Shown piece by piece: positions 1 through 7,459 of a stretch of 20,286 nt of DNA. Below the pieces are notes generated by a model that saw nothing but the letters and a program-made list of their open reading frames with translations, had not been told where the DNA came from and made no database searches. Position 1 is the stretch's first letter, and every line of letters begins with the position of its first letter. The stretch is taken from contig WKLE02002886.1 in assembly GCA_014885115.2 (NCBI GenBank), positions 1 through 20,286 of the forward strand, in the 5' to 3' direction. Source of the stretch: Asterionellopsis glacialis (taxonomy: Eukaryota; Bacillariophyta; Plagiogrammaphyceae; Rhaphoneidales; Asterionellopsidaceae). The translations under genes were made by a program, and so were the position numbers.

Positions 1-1904
1 GTGACGACAATACTGCTGCGGAAAACCAAAATTTCGTACAATTAGTATTCAATGAACCCAAATCTTTAGGATTAGAAATTTTTCGTCATCGCAATGGTGT
101 TGTGCACGTCACTCGCGTAAGTCCTGATGGACAGGCAGAAAACGTATGTATTGATATACTGTTAGAGCCTGAAGTTCTAGACGATGCTGTTATTGTGGCA
201 ATTAATGGTGTACCGTATGATCCAAGAGATACAGGCATACAACTGTACAATGAATTGAAATCAAAGGCAAGACCCAAACATATTTTATTTGCCTTACGGA
301 TGACGAACACACCAGATGTGAAACATGCATTTTGTGTGAATAAAATACGCAATGGCAAATTTATTGAATTAGTTTTTTGGAAACGTGTCATGGGTGTCCG
401 AGTCGATCAAAAACAAGATGAGAAGGTCTTGAAAGTAGATCATTTGGAAGGCAAATCAGAGGCTGCAAAAATTGCTGAACAATGTCTTTTGGATCCAGCA
501 ATTTTCATTGGTGCCTCAATCATAGGTGTAAATGGGCGCAAATACAAGAACAAAACAGCCATGTTTACAGCATTGACAACACCCAATCGTCCGAAATTTA
601 TTTTATTCGAATTATCACATTCACCTAAATCATCACCTCTTTACAATGTTACTGCCATGGCGAAACCACCAGTTCCAAATCTCTCACCACAGCAAAAACA
701 GCAGAAAGAAGAAACGACACCCGAAAAACAGCAACAATCAAGAGAAGATTCAATGAATTTCGATGATATCAAATCGAATGGTTCAGGTGAATCTAATCAT
801 CATAATCATTCGCCATCAACACCTCCTAGAAGCTTTTCGAGATCACCTCCTAGTAGATCAAATCAATCAAAATCACCACGTAGATTATCAACAGCTATGC
901 TTGAAAAGGCAGTGTATGCATCAAAATCTATGCGGCAGCTTGCAGCACCTGTAGGGCATGATGATGATGATGACGACGACAATGATAATTCTCCTTCCTC
1001 ACCAACCCCCCAATCACCACCTCGTCGAAACTATCCAGATCAAGCCCAATTAGTGGCTGATTCGAAACGCAAATTAGAAATTTGCTTAGATGAAATGGAA
1101 AAATTAAATTTGCAAATCGATGAGGAAGCAGAAAATCAACGCAAGTTCCAAGAATCTATGGCCAGAATGGAAAAATTAAATGCTGAAAATGAACGTAGTA
1201 TATCTGTAGTATCTGTAGGAGAACAAAACAATAATAATGATTCTACTGGTGATGGTGAAGATATGATGTCACCAAAATCATCCAAGGCACGATATATATT
1301 ACAAGGATTCCAAAACTTTACGGTTCGTGAACGTATACGACAACGTTGGAATTCATCAAACTTAAATTCACAAGATGATTTAGGAGGTAGCAGTAACGTC
1401 GGTGACGGATCAATGTACTTGGAGGAAGAAGAAGCTGCAGAACACGAACGTTTAAAACAAGAAGCCTATGAAGCCTGTATCAAAGCTATACGTGAGCATT
1501 TGGAAGCATTTTTAGCTGAAACACCTGATGTAAGTTATGAAGAATGGATTGAAGAATTGCATCCTGAAAATGCAAAATCAAGAAGAAATTTAGTCAAGGG
1601 ACGTAGTATCGATCATCGATTTTATGTAGAAAATAGTGATCATCGTAAATTATGGAATGCCCATTTAGATGAAGATGGTTTAAGGCAGTATGTCCCTATA
1701 CGCGACTATGTGCCTGCAGGTGATCGATACAATGACAACACAACGGGAGCAACACCAGTGAAAACTAAATCACAGCAAACGAAAAAATCCTTAAGTTTCA
1801 AAAGAACCAGTAGTGCACCAAATAAAAGAGCATCAATCGTGAAATTTTCAGACGAACAAGAACAATTACAGCAAGTACAACTACAACAACAAGAGCAGCA
1901 TTAA
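1..1904 (+). CDS. Tandem PDZ-like domain protein, 5' end outside window
   Basis: The reading frame is open from base 3 to a TAA at 1902-1904, giving 633 visible residues; the start lies left of the window. Two PDZ-like modules are seen at visible residues about 11-99 and 119-204. Each has a GL.I or GV.V carboxylate-binding-loop equivalent, a V..V strand and an 'I(V/I)G/A.NG' turn (VAINGVPYD and IGVNGRKYK). A Ser/Pro/Gln-rich linker follows, with an Asp run encoded by a GAT/GAC repeat near 957-983. Then come a Lys/Glu-rich predicted coiled coil (about residues 350-405) and a C-terminal block containing YEEWIEELHPENA and a later IDHRFY...SDHRKLWNA stretch. The tail is Lys/Ser- and then Gln-rich. 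PDZ-like domains usually bind C-terminal peptides, so a scaffold role is inferred. I do not recognise the C-terminal block by name. No intron is visible in this part. It is convergent with the lipid kinase. Confidence 0.8.
   Translation, partial: DDNTAAENQNFVQLVFNEPKSLGLEIFRHRNGVVHVTRVSPDGQAENVCIDILLEPEVLDDAVIVAINGVPYDPRDTGIQLYNELKSKARPKHILFALRMTNTPDVKHAFCVNKIRNGKFIELVFWKRVMGVRVDQKQDEKVLKVDHLEGKSEAAKIAEQCLLDPAIFIGASIIGVNGRKYKNKTAMFTALTTPNRPKFILFELSHSPKSSPLYNVTAMAKPPVPNLSPQQKQQKEETTPEKQQQSREDSMNFDDIKSNGSGESNHHNHSPSTPPRSFSRSPPSRSNQSKSPRRLSTAMLEKAVYASKSMRQLAAPVGHDDDDDDDNDNSPSSPTPQSPPRRNYPDQAQLVADSKRKLEICLDEMEKLNLQIDEEAENQRKFQESMARMEKLNAENERSISVVSVGEQNNNNDSTGDGEDMMSPKSSKARYILQGFQNFTVRERIRQRWNSSNLNSQDDLGGSSNVGDGSMYLEEEEAAEHERLKQEAYEACIKAIREHLEAFLAETPDVSYEEWIEELHPENAKSRRNLVKGRSIDHRFYVENSDHRKLWNAHLDEDGLRQYVPIRDYVPAGDRYNDNTTGATPVKTKSQQTKKSLSFKRTSSAPNKRASIVKFSDEQEQLQQVQLQQQEQH
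957..990 (+). repeat. GAT/GAC trinucleotide run coding poly-Asp
   Basis: A short imperfect GAT/GAC microsatellite inside the PDZ-like gene encodes seven consecutive Asp residues followed by Asn-Asp-Asn. It stays in frame and is one of several acidic low-complexity tracts in this window. Confidence 0.8.
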
Positions 1905-2558
1905 ATGACACTAGCTCGTAGAGAATAAGTACATATTCCAACCTGTATTAAATCTAAAAAAGTTACCCGTTTAATTTTGTCTTGTAATCTTTGCACAACA
2001 AACCATGCATTAATTTTTTCGCCTGCGAGGCTCTTGGATCACTAGACATATTGTTGATCTTGATTTCTACACCACTAAGCAGACATTTGCTTGGTACGGC
2101 ATCTGCTCATCCCTACAGTCCTGTTTTATTTCAAGACTGGCCGAGCACTTGTGTCTGTCGTCAGATGATATAAGTAATGAGACTATCCTGTCCCTTTTTT
2201 AAAACTAGGCGATTTCTATTGTTGGAAGAGGAATCTTGTTGCCATTATCACCATTGTTGCCTGTACCTGCCAGTGGGAAATAATGCACACTATTGCAAGT
2301 TGTCAAGAGCAAGCTACTAGAACGTGGTTTTAGAAAGTAAAAGATTCAGAAAAGGAGAGTATTTTTTAAACGATGACAGACCAGTTTTTAAAAACCTGCA
2401 TTTACACAGCATCGCAAAAAGTTATTATCCGAAGTCCTTTACGTAGCAGTGCGTCAGAACTTCAACCAACCATATCAACAAGTTGCACCATCAAATAAGG
2501 TAGGAAAGTTGTCATATTGTAAAAGATCCTGATGCTAAGATTTTCTTTCCATCAAAGT
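1905..2558. other. Convergent intergenic region, no gene seen
   Basis: About 650 bp lie between the stop of the PDZ-like gene (+) and the stop of the lipid kinase (-), so this should hold both 3' UTRs and polyadenylation sites. I see no convincing gene. A 12-bp perfect palindrome, GTTTTTAAAAAC, lies at 2384-2395. An AATAAA on the minus strand (2563-2558) overlaps the kinase stop codon, so it is too close to be a likely poly(A) signal. An ATG-less minus-strand open stretch near 2223-2357 looks weakly protein-like (Asn/Gly-rich) but has no start or splice support. Confidence 0.6.
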
Positions 2559-3770
2559 TTATTCACCATCATTCGGCATTAAAAAACGGATTGCTTTTGG
2601 TGCTACACGTATAGTAGCCGGGGTAAAGCCTACTAACTCTCCATCAGCTTCAATACTGCAGGGGCTGTTATCATTGCTATTATTGATCCTGATACTTTCT
2701 AGAAGAACTTTGTTGGTATGCTTGTAGACTACCTCAGGATGTTTGAGTTTTATACCTTTCTTCAATTTGTTTATATTCTTTAAATACTCCCAAGTGCCCA
2801 TATTACCAAATATTGTAACATGAAATTGACCATCCAGAACACTGGCATCAGGAGCGACACAGATCCCATCACCAAAATATCTACCATTTGCCACAGTAAG
2901 TTGTAACAACTTACCACTCCATTGCCAAGAGGAGGAGGAAGAGGGATTGATTTCCTCTTCCTTATTGTCCTTATTATCCTTATTGTCGTTGTCACCGTCA
3001 TCACTACTTGTGCAACTCAAATCCTTTTTAACATAAACCATGAATGCTTTTAAAATGTGTTTTACATAATTGAAGCTTGGACCTAACATACTATTTTTTG
3101 CTTGTTCTTTACGTTGTACAACATCTGGACTTATTCCCACACCTGCTATATTGATAAAATAACGAATCTCATTCGTTTCATGTATTGTGATCTCCCCTAC
3201 ATCTATCTTCTTCCCCTGATTACTAGAAGTAGTACTCGAACTATTGCTATTGCTATCGCTTATAATCAAATCTATAATTTGTTTCATCCCATTCGATTTG
3301 TTGGAATCAATGTGGACCGTTCTCACAAAATCGTTTCCAGATCCATAGGGTAACACTCCAATTACGGGATAGTCACTGGCACAATTGGTAGTATTTTTAG
3401 AAGTAGACTTGTTACTTGATAAAACACCATTTATTACTTCGTGTAAAGTACCATCACCACCAACCGCGATCAAATAATCACAAGAAGTACTTTGGCTACT
3501 ACCACTATTACCATCGTCTTGTTGTTGTTGCTGTTCTACAACTTGTCGGGCCAATTCAATGGCATGAGATTTTCGTTGCGTAGGAATAAATTGAACATTT
3601 TTCAACATCAAATTCAATAATGATGACAAATTACTATTCGTATTTGTAGTCTCATCATTCTGCTTTTCCTTGATTTGTTCTTGACAATAATATTCAAACT
3701 TGGAACGTACTTTGGTTACCAAACAACGTTTCTTGTCTTTGTTGTTGATAATAAACACAATATTCACCAT
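2559..3770 (-). CDS. Diacylglycerol/sphingosine-type lipid kinase (DAGK catalytic family)
   Basis: This 403-residue protein has an ATG at 3770-3768 and a TAA at 2561-2559. The N-terminus (MVNIVFIINN) fits the first strand of the DAGK_cat fold, although the usual NP..G turn is degenerate. The nucleotide-binding GGDGT motif is at residues 104-108 (IAVGGDGTLHEVINGVL), and the second conserved loop GSGNDFVRT is at 143-151. The C-terminal lobe carries GRYFGDGICVAPDASVLDG (about 296-314) and IEADGE (373-378), typical of YegS/DgkB/ceramide kinase-like enzymes. These enzymes phosphorylate diacylglycerol or sphingoid bases using ATP; the exact lipid cannot be told from sequence. Gln, Ser/Asn and Asp/Asn/Lys inserts (about 79-96, 171-186, 252-275) interrupt the fold at likely surface loops. 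No signal peptide or membrane span is seen. It is divergent from the sterol desaturase, across 1 kb. Confidence 0.9.
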   Translation of the reverse strand: MVNIVFIINNKDKKRCLVTKVRSKFEYYCQEQIKEKQNDETTNTNSNLSSLLNLMLKNVQFIPTQRKSHAIELARQVVEQQQQQDDGNSGSSQSTSCDYLIAVGGDGTLHEVINGVLSSNKSTSKNTTNCASDYPVIGVLPYGSGNDFVRTVHIDSNKSNGMKQIIDLIISDSNSNSSSTTSSNQGKKIDVGEITIHETNEIRYFINIAGVGISPDVVQRKEQAKNSMLGPSFNYVKHILKAFMVYVKKDLSCTSSDDGDNDNKDNKDNKEEEINPSSSSSWQWSGKLLQLTVANGRYFGDGICVAPDASVLDGQFHVTIFGNMGTWEYLKNINKLKKGIKLKHPEVVYKHTNKVLLESIRINNSNDNSPCSIEADGELVGFTPATIRVAPKAIRFLMPNDGE

Positions 3771-4100
3771 TTTGAAATTAAAAATACATTCAGAGAATAA
3801 CGAACAAACAAAGGTGCCTTGTAGTTTGACAGCTTCTGTGACGTTCTTCGTACGGTACTGAGATTTATTAAATCGATGTATTTTATTACATGCACTGTAC
3901 CTTCGTATTTATTATGATACAGTTTTTTGTCAAGAACATCATTATTTACCAGGTACATCTACTACCGGTACTCTCTCTAGAGGAATGCTTTCTCCGTCGG
4001 CCGCGCGTGCGTGTGGTCGGTCAAGCCAGCGGGTAATCCAACTAAGAACTCCGAACACTGGAGCTAGCTTGTCGTACGAGTACCAGGTAGGACCTCACTG

Positions 4101-4132
4101 TCCCTGTCCCTGGTAAATACCAGTTACAGGGA
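4101..4132. repeat. Interrupted inverted repeat (12 paired bases)
   Basis: TCCCTGT (4101-4107) pairs with ACAGGGA (4126-4132), and CTGGT (4110-4114) pairs with ACCAG (4119-4123). These leave a symmetrical CC/TT internal loop and an AAAT apical loop. It lies between two divergent genes. It could be a stem-loop in a 5' UTR, a dyad binding site or a remnant of a small mobile element; the sequence does not decide. Confidence 0.7.
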
Positions 4133-4137
4133 AATAT

Positions 4138-4149
4138 CAGGTATACCTG
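4138..4149. promoter_or_regulatory. Perfect 12-bp palindrome CAGGTATACCTG
   Basis: CAGGTATACCTG is its own reverse complement. The half-site CAGGTA also occurs in TACCAGGTA at 3947-3955 and 4081-4089. Recurrence of the half-site in a divergent promoter suggests, but does not prove, a binding site for a dimeric regulator. Confidence 0.5.
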
Positions 4150-4756
4150 CAATCATACATCATAAATAATACAGATACATACATTTTAAAAAATTATCTT
4201 CACAACGGCGGGAAAAATTATGTCAATCATGGACTCCTGCTAAATGAAATTTCTTGTTCACAGTTCAAATATACTGGCACATTTTATAGAATTGAATAAG
4301 TAAAAGTTTACATGTTCGTAAGACTTTAGTTGAAAAATAAAGTATTATGTGAAAAAGTGAACGTCCGAGGCAGTCAGTCTAGTTTTGATCCTATCAACTG
4401 TATATTCATCTAACGTAGTTAACAAGAATAACCAGAAACCCGGAACTGATCATTGGCAACTAGTTAGTTAGTAGAAAAGATTAGTTGAGATACTGCAGTC
4501 TAGTGAAAATCTACACATGGTATTATACCTACGACTCGTGCCACAAATGAGAACTCTTTTGTACAAGGCGATACACCGTCGATATCGGATAGAGGTGACC
4601 TCCTGTTTGTGTGACTCACCCGCGCTCATCTCATGCTTCTCTTGTTTGAAAAACGGGTTCAACGACACATTGAACCGCATATCCCTCTTCACAAGCTCAC
4701 TCTAGCTACCGTACTCACCTGTTAGAGGTCCAGGTTGACTCTCTCCATCAAAGATA

Positions 4757-4778
4757 GACAGAGAGAGACAGAGAGAGA
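4757..4778 (+). repeat. Tandem GACAGAGAGA repeat before the desaturase start
   Basis: Two direct copies of a 10-mer (4757-4766, 4767-4776), plus a partial third, end 14 bp upstream of the chosen ATG. This is probably part of the 5' leader of the sterol desaturase mRNA. Purine-rich repeats like this are common microsatellites, and no function is claimed. Confidence 0.7.
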
Positions 4779-4791
4779 ACTTGAACAGAAT

Positions 4792-5916
4792 ATGATGATA
4801 TTTCCATCGAAACAATCCTACGCACTGTCATTGCTGGTAACATGCTTGGTTGTATCCGTCACGTACGCTGCATGGTGGGACAAAAGTAACTCGACAAATG
4901 ATGCTAATAATAATGCCGATGATCTCCTTGGTGGCAGTGCGGACGACACAGCAACAGTTCCATTCCCTGGTCGTACATGGTTAGATACAATGGCACTGAA
5001 CAAAGACAATGCATTTGCATGGAATGGTGTAGAATATACGTCGGCGTACGATGCCTTATTGAACGGGACACCTCAACATCATTTAGTACGAAATTTCAAT
5101 GCATGGCTGAATTCATGGCTCTTTTCCACCCAACAAGTGGAACAAATGGTGCAATACACACAATCCTTGGACTATGCACATTACGTGTTATGCTATTTAC
5201 GTAATTTTGTCGGTGCCATGGTGGTCTATTATGGAACCTCCCTCTTCTTTCATTATCATATTTACATTCACCCCCGATCGCAAACTATATTTAAAGATCG
5301 TGAACGTCCATCCTGGGATACCATTTGGGATCAAATTAAATTATCTCAGGCCTCCATGTTTCTCTACATAACTCTACCCGTGTTGGATGAATATTTGATT
5401 GAACAGGGTTGGACACAAGTCTATTACACGGTAGATGACATTGGCGGCTACGGATGGTACGCTGTATTCACGGTGATCTACTTTGCCTTGGTAGAAATTG
5501 GTATTTATTGGATGCACCGTACACTCCACACCAATAAATTTTTATACAAACATGTACACATGTTACATCACAAATACAACAAACCTGAAACCTTGTCACC
5601 CTGGGCAAGCATTGCCTTTAATCCCTTGGATGGGATATTGCAAGCCTCGCCGTATGTCCTATGTCTACCACTCGTCCCCTGTCATTATTTGACACACTTT
5701 GGATTATTATTCTTTACGGCAGTTTGGGCCACCTACATTCATGATTCCATGGATTTCAATATTGACCCCATCATGGGCAGCAAGTACCACACCATGCACC
5801 ATACACATTATATTTACAATTACGGACAAGTATTTACCTTTTGTGATCAATTCTGGGGGACATTACGTGTTCCGCAAGGGAAAACAGGTGTCAAACCGAC
5901 AAGTAAAACAGCATAG
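4792..5916 (+). CDS. ERG3: Sterol C5-desaturase (lathosterol oxidase)
   Basis: This 374-residue protein runs from ATG at 4792 to TAG at 5914-5916. The frame is open further upstream to a TTG at 4735, but 4792 is its first ATG. It belongs to the fatty acid hydroxylase/sterol desaturase superfamily. The three di-iron histidine boxes are present: HRTLH (242-246), HMLHH (256-260) and HTMHH (333-337). Between them NPLDGILQASPYVLCLPLVP and IHDSMDFN match the C5-desaturase subfamily (plant STE1/yeast ERG3) rather than C4-methyl oxidases. These ER membrane enzymes introduce the delta-5 double bond into delta-7 sterols using O2 and cytochrome b5. Several hydrophobic spans are present. The first about 27 residues form an extra hydrophobic signal-like segment ending near AYA/AWW, followed by an Asn/Asp-rich linker, which makes the N-terminus longer than that of STE1. 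It is tail to tail with the selenoprotein gene. Confidence 0.93.
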   Translation: MMIFPSKQSYALSLLVTCLVVSVTYAAWWDKSNSTNDANNNADDLLGGSADDTATVPFPGRTWLDTMALNKDNAFAWNGVEYTSAYDALLNGTPQHHLVRNFNAWLNSWLFSTQQVEQMVQYTQSLDYAHYVLCYLRNFVGAMVVYYGTSLFFHYHIYIHPRSQTIFKDRERPSWDTIWDQIKLSQASMFLYITLPVLDEYLIEQGWTQVYYTVDDIGGYGWYAVFTVIYFALVEIGIYWMHRTLHTNKFLYKHVHMLHHKYNKPETLSPWASIAFNPLDGILQASPYVLCLPLVPCHYLTHFGLLFFTAVWATYIHDSMDFNIDPIMGSKYHTMHHTHYIYNYGQVFTFCDQFWGTLRVPQGKTGVKPTSKTA

Positions 5917-5988
5917 AATCAAGGTAAGGTTTGATTTAACATCATGTTCTAATCTTGAGTGAAGAAAAAATATGGTTCATGTTCTAAA

Positions 5989-5994
5989 AATAAA
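5989..5994 (+). terminator. Candidate poly(A) signal for the sterol desaturase
   Basis: A canonical AATAAA hexamer lies 73 bp after the TAG stop. Poly(A) signals are loosely defined in diatoms, so this is only a candidate. Confidence 0.4.
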
Positions 5995-6178
5995 GCAAAT
6001 ACGAATTTATATAAAAAGGTATAAACTCGCGTCTACATGATATCTATCTGTCAAACAAAAGGGAAAAAGCCAACAAATCGGCTATTCACTGAAACTCTTC
6101 CTTTCGAACTGTTGGGAACACAGTAAAGAATAGTAGAAAAGATAAAAATGACAAAAATCTCTGTGACTACAATACACA

Positions 6179-6251
6179 TATTTGTTTTCTTTTTCGCCGA
6201 TTCGAAACAATATCATGATTGTTGATCGAATCAGGTCATTCTTGTACAATA
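6179..6251 (-). promoter_or_regulatory. SECIS element, form 2, for the selenoprotein gene
   Basis: Read on the minus strand, all parts of a eukaryotic SECIS are present in order. The 5' AUGA is at 6239-6236. The 3' side is CGAA at 6196-6193, giving the non-Watson-Crick quartet with tandem G.A pairs (G6237.A6194, A6236.G6195). A continuous 9-bp helix follows: 6234-6226 with 6205-6197, one U.G wobble, otherwise Watson-Crick. Then comes UCAA, with the unpaired AA at 6223-6222, exactly 12 nt after the AUGA, opposite UU. A 4-bp mini-helix CAAU/AUUG (6221-6218 with 6211-6208) closed by a 6-nt loop makes it form 2. A weak lower helix can form between 6251-6246 and 6185-6179. It lies about 195 nt past the TAG stop. 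In eukaryotes SECIS elements in the 3' UTR direct selenocysteine insertion at UGA. Confidence 0.9.
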
Positions 6252-6434
6252 CATATTATGGCATGCTTTCACATTTCCGTGCAGTCTACATGAATTTTTG
6301 TTTCATTTTCGTTCCCCAAGACACGGAATCCTGTTTATGTGTCATAATCCAGTTTTCTTTCTTCTTGGTGCCCTCCTACACACTCGAACCCCACCACAAA
6401 TTTAACGTTCGTTTTCTGTGTTGTTTCCTTATTA

Positions 6435-7459
6435 CTAAAGACCCTCTGGTATATTATCAATACCAAGATCTTCCAATCCTTCTCGCATGACTTGCTTGAC
6501 ATGGGCCAAGGCATGTCTAGATGTAATTTGTTTGGTACCCGTCACAACTATTTCACCCTTCGAATCAATGATTCGAAGGTATCCCCATCAGGAATGAGCT
6601 AAACCAGCACCCCACTTTTGCATTGCTCTATTGTAGTTCGCATTCGAACGATCCCATGTATTGAATGCACACGGGACAAAAAGCTACAGCACATTTGGAA
6701 AATAAAATACAAGTAGGTGTGGAGTGAGAAGTACTTGACAAAAAAATTAATCTGTAGACGATGCAGTATCCTCTATTCTTTGTTCCATGCAGAAAGACAA
6801 ATCAACATGGCACAATCTATCATTTTTGAATTGAATGAGTGTACCCAAAGTTGAGTAAAGGTATTCATGTTTCGGTATAAAAACTTACCTCTTGTGCTAC
6901 CTTGACAACAAGTGGATCTGCAAAAATAGCACCAGCATCCTTACATCCGGCTCATCCACTCCATTCTACAAAATTGGCAAAGATGGGTTTACCTGTTTCT
7001 TTGGCAATTTCAAGTGCAATATCATAATCTCCATGTTTTGAATCAGGTGTCAAATTTCTGTATATACACACACATATATATAGAATATATGCATGTTGTT
7101 GGATGTATGTATGTTGTTGCAAGGATAAGGTTTCACCACATTATTTTTTAAAAAATTAGGTAAACAAGAAGCATAAAAAAATGTGTGAGAGAATTCAAAA
7201 TTACAAGTATTGCCTTTGTACATATAGGCGCTCTATCTTGCTTTTTTTGTTTGATTGGTTGTACGCCATGTCATAAATCTTACACATAATTGATGGTACC
7301 AAGCTCAACTGCTTGATTGTGAATTGATGTTGATGAAGGGTGTGTTTTGAACAAGGACGAATTCATGGTAGGTTTCCCTTTGTAAGACGATTCTTGGTCT
7401 TGTGGTGGTTCGCCTTGATATTTTTGTTCCTTGTAACGATTCTTATTCCAGAATCTCAT
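6435..7459 (-). CDS. Thioredoxin-like selenoprotein with two in-frame TGA (Sec) codons
   Basis: Exons are 7459-7284, 7057-6889 and 6683-6435, with a TAG stop at 6437-6435. Introns are 7283-7058 (GTAAGA..ATACAG) and 6888-6684 (GTAAGT..TGTAG); both joins keep frame (phase 2, then phase 0). The product is 197 residues. A basic, Gln/Ser-rich N-terminus leads into a thioredoxin-like domain: DYDIALEIAKETGKPIFANF, then EWSGUAGCKDAG, where U94 is TGA at 6954-6952 and C97 completes a UxxC motif. The last exon has LFVPCAFNTWDRSN, then GAGLAHSUWGYLRIID with a second TGA (U147, 6590-6588), and ends in NIPEGL. Protein-like sequence continues unbroken through both TGAs to the TAG, and a form 2 SECIS follows. 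A thiol-disulfide (selenol) oxidoreductase role is inferred; substrate and partners are unknown. The N-terminus is uncertain: an acceptor-like TTTTATAG ends at 7488, so an upstream exon may exist. It is head to head with the sorting-nexin gene. Confidence 0.85.
6588..6590 (-). other. Second in-frame TGA, probable selenocysteine 147
   Basis: TGA is in frame 32 codons into the last exon, between Ser-146 and Trp-148, followed by a good beta strand (YLRIID) and 50 more codons to a TAG. No splice pattern that I can see removes it without losing conserved-looking sequence. Confidence 0.7.
6952..6954 (-). other. TGA codon read as selenocysteine 94 (UxxC motif)
   Basis: TGA falls at the first position of a CxxC-type redox motif (Ser-Gly-Sec-Ala-Gly-Cys-Lys), with the resolving Cys codon TGT at 6945-6943. 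Substitution of Sec for the catalytic Cys of a CxxC motif is the commonest selenoprotein signature. Confidence 0.85.

Larger units (their letters stand above)
3771..4791. other. Divergent promoter region of lipid kinase and sterol desaturase
   Basis: About 1 kb separates two divergent start codons and should hold both promoters and 5' UTRs. No convincing gene is present; open stretches on both strands at 4468-4705 are short and resemble no family. The region holds a GC-rich patch around 3998-4035, a cluster of palindromes at 4081-4149 (listed separately) and a GA-rich tandem repeat just before the desaturase start. I could not identify a definite TATA box for either gene. Confidence 0.6.
5917..6434. 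other. Convergent 3' UTR region of desaturase (+) and selenoprotein (-)
   Basis: About 520 bp lie between two facing stop codons. On + a poly(A) signal candidate AATAAA is at 5989-5994, 73 bp past the desaturase stop. On - the region carries the SECIS element at about 6251-6179. A TATA-like TATATAAAAAGG near 6007-6018 is in 3' UTR context and probably meaningless. No other gene is seen. Confidence 0.65.

Noticed and set aside
2223..2357. Minus-strand Asn/Gly-rich open stretch of about 45 codons
   Set aside because: It has no ATG and no splice link, and the lipid kinase upstream already ends with a complete family C-terminus.
4468..4705. Overlapping short ORFs on both strands upstream of the desaturase
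   Set aside because: They are mutually antisense, short and without similarity; more likely leader or promoter DNA.
6007..6018. TATA-box-like TATATAAAAAGG on plus strand
   Set aside because: It is inside overlapping 3' UTRs with no gene start downstream.
6320..6345. Second SECIS-like candidate on minus strand (ATGA followed by GACAC/GTGTC pairing)
   Set aside because: The helix is only about 5 bp and no GA faces the ATGA; the element at 6251-6179 meets every criterion.
6182..6490. Plus-strand open frame of 102 codons
   Set aside because: It lies antisense to the selenoprotein's last exon and 3' UTR and has no family resemblance; a shadow.
6435..7459. Pseudogene explanation for the two TGA codons
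   Set aside because: No frameshift or other stop is seen, splice sites are intact, both TGAs lie in otherwise clean protein sequence, one is in a UxxC motif, and a SECIS follows.
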